In this document: in pieces, positions 1 through 6,119 of the stretch
How positions within the stretch are numbered: the stretch's first letter is position 1
Layout of the letters: every line of letters starts with the position of its first letter
From: Candidatus Binataceae bacterium
Lineage (GTDB): Bacteria > Desulfobacterota > Binatia > Binatales > Binataceae
Assembly: GCA_030042765.1 (NCBI GenBank)
Contig: JASHZA010000390.1
Location: forward strand, 1-6,119
DNA length: 6,119 nucleotides
Direction of reading: 5' to 3'
Notes under the pieces: generated by a model
Database searches by the model: none
What the model was told of the DNA's origin: nothing
Seen by the model: the letters and a program-made list of their open reading frames with translations, nothing else
Made by a program: the position numbers and the translations under genes

Positions 1-1
1 T

Positions 2-451
2 TTCACCGGAATCAACGACGAATTGATGCGGTATATCAAGGACGAGATTGCGAACCATAAGCGGCTGGAACTGGTCGACACCCCCAGCGAAGCCGATCTG
101 GTGCTGACCGGTGAGGTGACCTATGGGGACACTACTCCGCTCGCATTCAATTCCGTTAACGAGCCGATTCTGCACAATCGGATCATCACGGCCAACGCTA
201 CTCTGACCGATACGCATACGCATCAGGTGATCTGGAACTCGCTCGGTATCAGCGGCCAGCAGCAGGCGCCGACGGTCGCGTCGTCAGTCGTCACGACTTC
301 TCCGACCTTTCTGCAGCAGAACCTCCGATCTCAGGATATCGCGCAGATGCCTGACCTGCAGGTGGCGCAAACACAGGCGGCGTCGTCGGTAGACCAATCG
401 ATGGAAGGGCTGGCGCAGAATCTGTACGCCGCGATGTCCGAAGGATTCTAG
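2..451 (+). CDS. lptE: LptE-like LPS-assembly lipoprotein, 3' part
   Basis: The frame is already open at the left edge and ends with TAG at 449-451, so the 149 visible residues are the C-terminal part. The signal peptide and lipobox cysteine would lie outside the window. LptE is an outer-membrane lipoprotein that plugs the LptD barrel and helps insert lipopolysaccharide. What is seen fits that family: a segment beginning FTGINDELMRYIKDEI, then 'SEADLVLTGEVTYGD' (the typical 'ADlvL.G.v' strand), then a strand containing 'IITANATLTD', and a C-terminal helix ending in Phe. A Ser/Thr/Gln-rich stretch (roughly visible residues 83-125) replaces the usual compact C-terminal region. An ATG at 26 could be mistaken for a start, but the upstream residues continue the domain. 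Placement directly before holA supports the call, because lptE-holA is a common pair. Sequence conservation in this family is low, so the name is probable rather than certain. Confidence 0.72.
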   Translation, partial: FTGINDELMRYIKDEIANHKRLELVDTPSEADLVLTGEVTYGDTTPLAFNSVNEPILHNRIITANATLTDTHTHQVIWNSLGISGQQQAPTVASSVVTTSPTFLQQNLRSQDIAQMPDLQVAQTQAASSVDQSMEGLAQNLYAAMSEGF

Positions 452-495
452 CGTTACGACCGGCCAAAACTGCGCCAGACGGATACGTTTCGGCG

Positions 496-1572
496 ATGGC
501 GTCTGAAAACGCATTGGGATTTTTGCGCGCGATCGCGCAGGGACGTGCGCCCGCGCCGGTAGTTCTGATAGCAGGACCGCAGGCTTTCCTCCGTGAGTAC
601 GTGCTTGACGCGGTACGGACTCGGCTGGCAGCGGATGGCTTCGAGTTTCGTCCGCTTCAGGTCGCTGGGGGCGACGGCTTCGCCACTGTTATATCGGAAC
701 TCGAGGGGGCGGACCTGTTTGCCCCGAAGCGGCTCATCGCATGCAGAGTGCTGAAGACATTTCGCGAACGCGGCGGTGAGTCGGAGGCCGGCGGGCCGGA
801 CGGCGCTGAGCAGCCCTCGGGGAGAGGTGGCGGCACCGAGAGCTCGTTTGCAACGGCGATCGAACGCATCCCGGCACAGATGCGGCTCGTTATCATTTAC
901 GAGCGCGATAACGCTCCGGCAAAGATCCGGCGGCTGGTTGAAGGCGCCGGAACAGCGGTCAATTGCATGCGCCCGTTCGACAATCAAATCACCCTCTATG
1001 CCGAACTATTCGCGCGCGTTTTGAAGCTCAAACTCTCGATGAACGCTGCAGATCTGCTTGCGGGCCGTCACGGTAGCGACTTGGGGGCGATCGCGAATGC
1101 GCTCGCGAAGGCGGCCATTACTGGAGCCGAGCGGGGCCGAATCGAAGCGTCCGATTTGGGTGAGAGCGGCCGCGCACGCGTGCCTGACTTATTCGAGCTG
1201 AGCGAAAGCCTCGCACGTGGAAATCCGGCGGAAACGCTCGCCTTGTTCGATCGGGCGATAGAAACGGGACGGGATCCGATTGAACTGCTCGCAGTCGAGG
1301 TGATTCCACTGTTGCGCCGGATGCTGGTGGCAGCCGCCCTGATCGCGCGGCGCAAGGGAGTGGCAGAAATTGGAAGTGCGCTAGGCGTGTCTGCGACGAG
1401 CGGATTGGTCACGCGCGCGGTGGAAGGCGCACGGCGCTTTGGGCTCAAAGCGCTCAGACGGGCCCATCACCGAGCCTGCGGGCTCGATGCGGGCTTCAAA
1501 ATGGGCCTGATAAAGGAACGCGAGCTGGCTGTTGCAGCAATGCTGATCGATTTGATGGCTGGGCCGGTCTAA
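496..1572 (+). CDS. holA: DNA polymerase III subunit delta (clamp loader)
   Basis: The delta subunit opens the beta sliding clamp as part of the clamp-loader complex during chromosome replication. The 358-residue length is close to the usual 330-350. The N-terminal region has the family pattern 'APAPVVLIAGPQAFLREY' (residues 18-35), where the usual form is GxE-F-L; here Gln stands where Glu is common. A strand with 'RLIACRVLKTF' and later 'RLVIIYERDN' fit the AAA-like core. The segments 'DLGAIANALAKAAI' and 'VPDLFELSESLARGNPAETLALFD' with the following helices match the lid and C-terminal collar domains. Residues about 92-117 form a Gly/Glu/Ser-rich, probably disordered insertion between two core strands. 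The ATG at 496 is the first start after the upstream stop region and gives the expected N-terminus, although no strong ribosome binding site precedes it. It lies 44 bases after lptE and is probably cotranscribed with it. Confidence 0.87.
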   Translation: MASENALGFLRAIAQGRAPAPVVLIAGPQAFLREYVLDAVRTRLAADGFEFRPLQVAGGDGFATVISELEGADLFAPKRLIACRVLKTFRERGGESEAGGPDGAEQPSGRGGGTESSFATAIERIPAQMRLVIIYERDNAPAKIRRLVEGAGTAVNCMRPFDNQITLYAELFARVLKLKLSMNAADLLAGRHGSDLGAIANALAKAAITGAERGRIEASDLGESGRARVPDLFELSESLARGNPAETLALFDRAIETGRDPIELLAVEVIPLLRRMLVAAALIARRKGVAEIGSALGVSATSGLVTRAVEGARRFGLKALRRAHHRACGLDAGFKMGLIKERELAVAAMLIDLMAGPV

Positions 1573-1581
1573 GCAGGCCAC

Positions 1582-1890
1582 CTAGCTTTGGGGTGCGGCA
1601 GGAGCCTGCGCGGCGGCGGCGTGAACGTGATGGAGGCGGCGGGAAAGACGCGCCACCTTCCGCGCGGCGGTGTTGCGCTTGATGGTGCCCTTGCTCGCGG
1701 CCTTGTATAGCACCTTCATTGCGCCGCGGAGCGCCTGCTCGGCGGCCTGTTTGTCGTTGCCCTGAATCACTTCGAGCGCCTGCTTGGTGATGGTCCGAGC
1801 ACGGGTCTTCACTGCGCGATTGCGCGCCTGGCGCTTCAGACTCTGACGGTGGCGCTTGCGCGCGGACGGATGGTTCGGAATATGCGGCAT
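1582..1890 (-). CDS. rpsT: 30S ribosomal protein S20 (bS20)
   Basis: S20 is a helical protein that binds 16S rRNA early in assembly of the small ribosomal subunit. The 102-residue product shows the family layout: a basic first helix with 'SARKRHRQSLKRQARNRAVK' (residues 9-28) and 'TRARTITKQALEVI', a middle helix, then 'LYKAASKGTIKRNTAARKVA', the well-known 'A.KG.i..N.aaRk..RL' signature. It is about 15 residues longer than the usual 85-90 because of a C-terminal Ala/Pro/His-rich tail after the core ends at about residue 86. The ATG at 1890-1888 is preceded on its strand by a modest AGGT motif (complement of 1901-1904). The gene is transcribed towards holA, with only 9 bases between the two stop codons, and is preceded by mazG on the same strand with 74 bases between. 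Ribosomal protein genes near holA are common, usually in the same direction. Confidence 0.96.
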   Translation of the reverse strand: MPHIPNHPSARKRHRQSLKRQARNRAVKTRARTITKQALEVIQGNDKQAAEQALRGAMKVLYKAASKGTIKRNTAARKVARLSRRLHHVHAAAAQAPAAPQS

Positions 1891-1964
1891 AAGCTTTATT
1901 ACCTAACAGCGTGGTCGATGCCGGTCAATCTACCGGGCCAGCGTGTCACGGAAATTGGGGGCGC

Positions 1965-2768
1965 TTAATCATCCAGCTTTGCTTCCTGCCATAATGCTTC
2001 GATCGCCGCCGGCGCGAGCAACTTGAGGTCGAGGCTGCGCTCGCGGGCGAGGCGCTCGACCACGGCGAAGCGGGCGATGAACTTGTCACACGAGCGGCGC
2101 AGCGTTTCTTCGGCGCTGTGGCCGATGAAGCGGGGCGCGTTGGCAAGGGCCAGCAACATATCGCCGATTTCCGCCGCGGCGCCTGTCGTATCGTTGCGCG
2201 CGAGCGCGCCCTCGACTTCTTCGAGTTCCTCGCGGACCTTGGCGAGCACGGAATGAATATCCACCCAGTCCATTCCAGCCTGGCGCGCGCGATCACCCAG
2301 CTTTTCCGCTCGCATAAGGGCAGGCTGCGCACGCACAACCCCATCGAGCGCCGATTTTGCTCCGGCGTCATCGCGTTCCTGCTGCTTCATGCGATTCCAG
2401 TTTGCGACGACTTCAGCGGCGGTGTTCGCCGCGGCGTCACCATAAACGTGAGGGTGGCGCCGTATCAGCTTGTCGGTGGCAAAGCGGATCATCTCGGAAA
2501 TGCCAAAGCGTGATTCCTCTTCGGCGATTACCGCTATGCTGAGAGTTTGCGCGAGCAGGTCGCCGAGTTCGTCCGCAATCTCGCGTGAATCTCCCGCGGC
2601 GACCGCGTCAGCCGCTTCGTAGGCCTCTTCCACGAGGTTTTTGGCGAGACTCGAGGGCGTCTGCTCACGATCCCAGGGACATTTGTCGCGCAACTCGCGC
2701 AGGACCTGGATCAGGCGCCCAAGCTCCTGCTGTGTTAAACCATTGCTCATTGCGGCCGATTCTAGCAC
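1965..2768 (-). CDS. mazG: Nucleoside triphosphate pyrophosphohydrolase MazG
   Basis: MazG hydrolyses nucleoside triphosphates to monophosphates and pyrophosphate; it is thought to clean the nucleotide pool and affect stringent-response signalling. The 267-residue product has the two-domain layout of full-length MazG (E. coli MazG is about 263). The N-terminal domain contains 'CPWDREQT' (30-37), the metal-binding EExxE motif at E47-E48-E51 and its ExxD partner at E67/D70, then 'KLIRRHPHVYGD'. The C-terminal domain repeats the pattern with 'VREELEEVEGAL' and 'AAEIGDMLLALAN', followed by 'KFIARF'. Both acidic sites look intact. I chose the GTG at 2768 because a GAGGA motif (complement of 2776-2780) sits 7 bases before it; the ATG at 2750 (residue 7) is an alternative with no clear site. 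The gene lies 64 bases after the hydrolase gene on the same strand. Confidence 0.95.
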   Translation of the reverse strand: MLESAAMSNGLTQQELGRLIQVLRELRDKCPWDREQTPSSLAKNLVEEAYEAADAVAAGDSREIADELGDLLAQTLSIAVIAEEESRFGISEMIRFATDKLIRRHPHVYGDAAANTAAEVVANWNRMKQQERDDAGAKSALDGVVRAQPALMRAEKLGDRARQAGMDWVDIHSVLAKVREELEEVEGALARNDTTGAAAEIGDMLLALANAPRFIGHSAEETLRRSCDKFIARFAVVERLARERSLDLKLLAPAAIEALWQEAKLDD

Positions 2769-2775
2769 GGCACAA

Positions 2776-2780
2776 TCCTC
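2776..2780 (-). promoter_or_regulatory. Ribosome binding site of mazG (decides GTG start)
   Basis: On the minus strand this reads GAGGA, preceded by GT, and lies 7 bases before the GTG at 2768-2766. The competing in-frame ATG at 2750 has no comparable purine-rich motif at the right distance. This supports a non-ATG start that adds six residues (first residue to Ala6) to the protein. Confidence 0.6.
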
Positions 2781-2832
2781 ACGGCCGACCGGTTGGCGGA
2801 TCGGTGAACAGCGCCGTCTATCTGAGATTTGC

Positions 2833-3510
2833 CTACAGGACCTTTTGCTTCAGGAATCGCGACAGATCGCGCACGCCGTCGGCCGTGACCTCGTGACCGC
2901 CGGCGTACTCGTGAAAGGCGACGTCGACGCCCAGCTTGCGGAGCGTCTCGACTGATTTGCGCGCCCGGGAGATTTCCAGCATTTCGTCAGCGCGTCCGTG
3001 CTGAACCATGGCCGGCAGTTTCGCCAGCGCCTCGGGATTGCTCACCCGGTCGGCCAGATATTCGGGAAATGCGGTTGCAATTCCGACCAAGGCGGCAAAC
3101 CGTTCGGGCCAGCGCACCGCCAGGTTATATGCCATCATCCCGCCCTGGCTAAAACCGACGGCGACCATTTTGCGTTGATCAACCGGATAGCGCGCACAGG
3201 AGTCGTCAATGAATCCGCGGAGCAAATCGACCGCAGCGTCAACCTTTTCCTCATCCGGCTGCGAACCGGGGCGCATCTGATACCAGCCGTAGCCATTAAT
3301 CGCGCCGATTTCGACCTCGAACGGGCCCTGCGGGCAAATGACGAGAAAACGCCCATCGGCGATGAACGGGGCCAGCCCCTGCAGGTCCATCGCATTGGAT
3401 CCCCAACCATGCATCGCGAAGATAGTCGGAAACGGACCGTCGCCGGCGGGTTCGTACAAGGCATGCACTAGTTTCACGCGGATGGTCTCCCTTAATGGAT
3501 GCCGCATCAT
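2833..3510 (-). CDS. Phospholipase/carboxylesterase-type alpha/beta hydrolase
   Basis: This is a predicted cytoplasmic serine hydrolase; the substrate is unknown and could be an ester, thioester or short-chain lipid. With the ATG at 3510 it has 225 residues, the normal size for this carboxylesterase/phospholipase group. The beta-strand and oxyanion-hole region reads 'FPTIFAMHGWGSNAMD' (27-42). The nucleophile elbow is GFSQGG with Ser121, the acid is Asp175 in 'HGRADEMLE', and the base is His206 in 'AGGHEVT', so the triad is complete. No signal peptide is seen. The frame stays open upstream to an ATG at 3822, but that extra 104 residues is Pro/Ala/Arg-rich, unlike a hydrolase, and overlaps the start of the opposite-strand gene. 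A GTG at 3477 preceded by AAGGGAG (9 bases spacing) is a serious alternative start, giving 214 residues. It probably heads a transcript that continues into mazG. Confidence 0.87.
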   Translation of the reverse strand: MMRHPLRETIRVKLVHALYEPAGDGPFPTIFAMHGWGSNAMDLQGLAPFIADGRFLVICPQGPFEVEIGAINGYGWYQMRPGSQPDEEKVDAAVDLLRGFIDDSCARYPVDQRKMVAVGFSQGGMMAYNLAVRWPERFAALVGIATAFPEYLADRVSNPEALAKLPAMVQHGRADEMLEISRARKSVETLRKLGVDVAFHEYAGGHEVTADGVRDLSRFLKQKVL

Positions 3511-3673
3511 AGATCGATGCTCGCTATAGCTGCCAGTTGCGGCGCGGGCCCGATTCATCGGTGTGCAGCTCTGCGCTATGTTAACTTGCCAGAATGGTGA
3601 GCGCGCACGATCGTCTGAGGCGGGCACATCGGCGCCGCGACGGGCGACCGCGACTGAGCGTTGAGGAGGAGCG
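3511..3673. other. Divergent intergenic spacer, presumed promoters for both sides
   Basis: This 163-base spacer separates the leftward hydrolase gene from the rightward double glycosyltransferase gene, so a promoter for each direction is expected here. It has a slightly AT-richer patch around 3576-3586 (ctatgttaac). On the plus strand TTCATC (3554-3559) and TATGTT (3577-3582) are 17 bases apart and could be a weak sigma-70 type promoter, but the match is poor. I found no convincing minus-strand promoter, operator repeat or terminator hairpin. The presence of promoters is inferred from gene layout, not from clear motifs. Confidence 0.35.
3664..3669 (+). promoter_or_regulatory. Strong ribosome binding site before a TTG start
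   Basis: The AGGAGG hexamer is a full anti-16S match located 4 bases before the TTG at 3674 (6 bases if GAGGA at 3663-3667 is the pairing core). An in-frame TGA at 3662-3664 overlaps it, so the protein cannot start further upstream. The next possible starts, GTG at 3686 and GTG/ATG at 3728-3731, are too far from this site. It therefore fixes TTG as the most likely initiation codon. Confidence 0.65.
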
Positions 3674-6119
3674 TTGGCGAGGCTTGTGGAATTCGCGACT
3701 GTACGGCGCACGGGGCGAATAGCGGGTGTGATGGCCGGGATCAGTGGCACTGGGTTCGCCAATGCCGCTGTTTCCACCGGAATCGATGGCGGCAAAGCAG
3801 CCGGGATCTGCGCCGGTGTCATTCTTGCCGCATTGGTCGGTTATGCGCTGTGGGTTTGCACCCGGCCGCTGATCCGGTCGCGAGATCGTCATTTCCGCAA
3901 CGCGCTGCTCTTTCTTGCCGGACTCTGGATAATCAAGGTCGTCGCGGTCGCCTTTTGCCCCGGCTTCGCGACTGACGTCGGCGATTTCGAAGCATGGGCG
4001 CTCACGATCGCCGCGGGCGGCCCGGCGCGGATGTACCATGCGGGTTATTTCCTCGATTACCCGCCAGGCTATTTGTACGCATTGTGGGCGGCCGGATGGG
4101 TCGCGCAATGGAGCAACGCCTCGGGTGCGGCGCTCAGGATCATCATCGAGACGCCGGCGCTGGCGTCGGATTTCGCATTAGCTGCGATAGTTTTCACCTT
4201 CGTCAGGCGATCCGGCGGTTTGCTGATCGCATGGGCCGCAATGCTGATGGTGGCGCTCAATCCGGCTCTGCTGTTCGACACTATCGGCTGGGGCCAGGCC
4301 GATTCGTCGCTGACGCTGGTGATGCTGCTCAGCGTACTGCTGATGGCCGAGGCGGAGTATGAGCTTGGTTGGGCTCTTGCCGCCCTCGCGCTGCTAATCA
4401 AGCCGCAAATTCTGATGATCCTGCCGGTGCTCGCGTTGTGGACGATTCTCAGGTGTGACGTTCGCCGATGGTGGCGCCCGGCTCTGGCCTTCATCGCAAC
4501 GCTGATCGTAGGTGCCGGTCCGTTTCAGGCAACACAAGCATGGCGCTGGCTGCCGGACCTCTATTTGTCGACGGCAGCCTTTTATCACGAGACCTCCGTT
4601 AACGCTTTCAACTTCATGGCGCTGGTAGGCGGCTTGCGCTCGAGCGATGCCGGTACGGTCCTGGGGATCTCGTACTTCGCACTGGGGATGGGGCTGCTGG
4701 TGCCGCTTTATACTTTTGCCGCGTTCATTTTGTGGCGGAATCAGAACACCCGCAATCTATTGTTCGCGATCTTCGTCGTGCTCTTCGGTTTTTTCATGTT
4801 TGCCCCGCGTATGCACGAGCGCTACCTCTATCCGGCCGTCGTGTTCGTGATTCCACTTGCGATCGAGGAACCGGCAATGCTTGCGGTCTTTGGAGTACTG
4901 ACCCTGACATGCCTCGTAAACCTCGCTTACGTCCTCCACACGTTTCGCACGACGGTGTTTCTCGGTACACGTGACCCCGCGGCGATGGCGGTTTCCCTGA
5001 TTAATCTGATCGCATTCGCAATCGCGGCCGCGTACGGATATGTACGATCCGGCGGACCACGGGAGGCGGTTTTGGCGGCGGGGGCTGAGCCGGCGATGCT
5101 TGCTGCCCTGGAGGAAGAGAGGTTTCGAATGGCGCTGAAGGACTGGTCGGCCGGCTTTAAACTGAGCAGCGCGCCCGCAGATACCTTTGCGAACTTTCCC
5201 TGGACGAGGCTCGACACGATCGCGATTGCAGCGCTCACACTGGCCGCCGCGTTGCTCCGCTTCTGGCACCTTGGACATCCGGGCGAGATCGTTTTCGACG
5301 AGGTTCATTTCGTCGGCCAGGCACGGCATTATCTTCATGGGGAGCCCTTTCTCGACCCTCATCCACCGATCGCAAAGCTGATCATCACGCTCGGAATCGC
5401 GTTGTTCGGTGATCATTCGTGGGCCTGGCGGCTGGGCAACGCGACGATTGGTACCGTACTGGTGGCGGTGACCTATTTGCTCGGGCGCCGGATGTTTCGC
5501 TCGCGGCTGGCGGCGGCGCTCGGGGCAGGGTTCGTCGCCTGTGACGGATTTTTCATCGTTGACTCTCGCATCGGTTGCATCGACATCGTGTACCTGACTT
5601 TTGCTGCGATTTCCTACCTGTTGCTGTTTCGCTTCATGCAGACGCCGGAGGGGCAAAAGCGCCGCCGTACGTTAATCTACCTCGGTATCGCGTTGGGGCT
5701 TTGCCTCGGTTCGAAGCTCTACGTGCCCGCGATAACTTTCCTCCTGGTCGCCGGCTTCGTCGCATACACGCTGCTGCGGCCTGCCAGTGAAGCTCAATCG
5801 GGGCCGGCTTCCGCGCAGATGCAGATAATGATGGGCGGACTACTCTTGGTGGGTTCGGTTTCCGCAATCTTCTATCTCGCGTCTTTCCTGCCGCACTATT
5901 ACCTCGGATGGTGGGGCGGTATCGAAGATCTCTTCCAGTATTACAAGGGCGTGCTGTGGTACGAGAGAAGCGTTTCGACCGCGACCCATCCGTACCAATC
6001 GCCGTGGTGGAGCTGGCCGCTGATGTTGCGGCCGGTTGCCTATTGGCAGAACTTTCCGCCCAAGGGCGATGTCTCTACCATCTGGGGGGCGGGCAACCCG
6101 CTCACTTGGTGGGCGGTGA
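3674..6119 (+). CDS. Double GT-C glycosyltransferase: Alg6/PIG-M-like half fused to PMT (GT39), 3' incomplete
   Basis: One frame is open from TTG 3674 to the right edge: 815 residues, no stop. Residues 1-460 form a polytopic membrane protein with about a dozen hydrophobic segments, the first at 44-62. It carries GT-C type motifs: D101 and D104 in an early external loop ('DVGDFEAW'), 'DYPPGYLY' (128-135), 'GWGQADS' (205-211), 'IKPQ' (242-245) and 'RMHERYLYP' (379-387). Residues 459-508 are a charged linker ('LEEERFRMALKDW'). From about 510 a PMT domain begins: hydrophobic helix, then 'FDE' with the catalytic-type pair D542-E543, 'HPP' 563-565, 'DSRIGCID' 630-637, 'GSK' ending at K681, 'HPYQSPWWSWPL' and, at the edge, 'GNPLTWW' (807-813) of the C-terminal PMT region. 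PMTs move mannose from a polyprenyl-phosphate carrier to Ser/Thr of exported proteins; that role here, and the sugar used by the N-terminal half, are inferred. Both halves act at the outer face of the inner membrane. Confidence 0.85.
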   Translation, partial: MARLVEFATVRRTGRIAGVMAGISGTGFANAAVSTGIDGGKAAGICAGVILAALVGYALWVCTRPLIRSRDRHFRNALLFLAGLWIIKVVAVAFCPGFATDVGDFEAWALTIAAGGPARMYHAGYFLDYPPGYLYALWAAGWVAQWSNASGAALRIIIETPALASDFALAAIVFTFVRRSGGLLIAWAAMLMVALNPALLFDTIGWGQADSSLTLVMLLSVLLMAEAEYELGWALAALALLIKPQILMILPVLALWTILRCDVRRWWRPALAFIATLIVGAGPFQATQAWRWLPDLYLSTAAFYHETSVNAFNFMALVGGLRSSDAGTVLGISYFALGMGLLVPLYTFAAFILWRNQNTRNLLFAIFVVLFGFFMFAPRMHERYLYPAVVFVIPLAIEEPAMLAVFGVLTLTCLVNLAYVLHTFRTTVFLGTRDPAAMAVSLINLIAFAIAAAYGYVRSGGPREAVLAAGAEPAMLAALEEERFRMALKDWSAGFKLSSAPADTFANFPWTRLDTIAIAALTLAAALLRFWHLGHPGEIVFDEVHFVGQARHYLHGEPFLDPHPPIAKLIITLGIALFGDHSWAWRLGNATIGTVLVAVTYLLGRRMFRSRLAAALGAGFVACDGFFIVDSRIGCIDIVYLTFAAISYLLLFRFMQTPEGQKRRRTLIYLGIALGLCLGSKLYVPAITFLLVAGFVAYTLLRPASEAQSGPASAQMQIMMGGLLLVGSVSAIFYLASFLPHYYLGWWGGIEDLFQYYKGVLWYERSVSTATHPYQSPWWSWPLMLRPVAYWQNFPPKGDVSTIWGAGNPLTWWAV

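Noticed and set aside
454..987. Minus-strand open frame (177 codons) opposite holA
   Set aside because: Arg/Cys-rich translation with no recognisable motif, antisense to a well-supported holA. Treated as chance.
1573..1617. Inverted GCAGGC/GCCTGC near the holA-rpsT junction
   Set aside because: Six-base arms are far apart, inside rpsT coding sequence, with no T-run; expected by chance in GC-rich DNA.
1900..1928. Possible rpsT promoter: TTGACC (complement of 1923-1928) with TAGGTA 17 bases on
   Set aside because: The -35 match is good but the -10 is poor (2 of 6) and overlaps the ribosome binding site; transcription would start almost at the ATG, contradicting use of that site.
2769..2832. 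Possible hairpin in the hydrolase-mazG spacer (ccgaccggttgg region)
   Set aside because: The inverted repeat has essentially no loop and no following T-run, so it is not a credible terminator.
3581..4108. Minus-strand open frame (175 codons) opposite the start of the glycosyltransferase and the divergent spacer
   Set aside because: Composition is Arg/Asp/Pro-rich without fold signatures, no ribosome binding site was evident, and it conflicts with the plus-strand gene.
5096..5131. Separate PMT gene starting at ATG 5096 or 5129
   Set aside because: The upstream frame reads straight through with no stop. GAGGAAGAGAGG at 5111-5122 resembles a ribosome binding site before 5129, but it encodes the Glu-rich linker in frame. 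Internal initiation is possible but not supported over a single fusion.
4757..5656. Long minus-strand open frame (299 codons) opposite the glycosyltransferase
   Set aside because: Its translation is rich in Arg, Gln, His and Glu with no domain pattern, and it lies wholly antisense to a frame with clear GT-C motifs. It is a by-product of high-GC codon use.

Overview
The window is a high-GC (about 60% by eye), densely coded bacterial segment with three strand blocks: + (1-1572), - (1582 to about 3510) and + (3674 to the end). An LptE-like outer-membrane lipoprotein points to a Gram-negative (diderm) organism. The order lptE-holA with rpsT alongside resembles the arrangement in many Proteobacteria and deltaproteobacteria-like lineages. 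The exact phylum cannot be fixed from this sequence; a deltaproteobacteria-like or Binatota-like bacterium is only a guess.

Left block (+): the 3' end of an LptE-like gene (lipopolysaccharide transport to the outer membrane) is followed after 44 bases by holA, the delta subunit of the DNA polymerase III clamp loader. Middle block (-), read right to left: a phospholipase/carboxylesterase-type alpha/beta hydrolase with an intact Ser-Asp-His triad, then mazG (two MazG domains, GTG start with a good ribosome binding site), then rpsT (ribosomal protein S20). The rpsT stop codon lies only 9 bases from the holA stop, so these two genes converge almost end to end.

Right block (+): one reading frame runs without a stop from a TTG start at 3674 off the right edge, giving 815 residues so far. 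Its first 460 or so residues look like a complete polytopic GT-C glycosyltransferase of the Alg6/PIG-M-like kind. After a charged, soluble-looking linker of about 50 residues it continues as a protein O-mannosyltransferase (PMT, GT39) domain with the Asp-Glu pair of the first external loop and other family motifs. This in-frame double GT-C protein is the most unusual item here. It suggests a lipid-linked-sugar-dependent protein or envelope glycosylation function.

The other genes are housekeeping. I saw no tRNA, rRNA, CRISPR array, insertion sequence, phage gene or long repeat. No gap between genes exceeds about 165 bases; the largest is the divergent spacer at 3511-3673.
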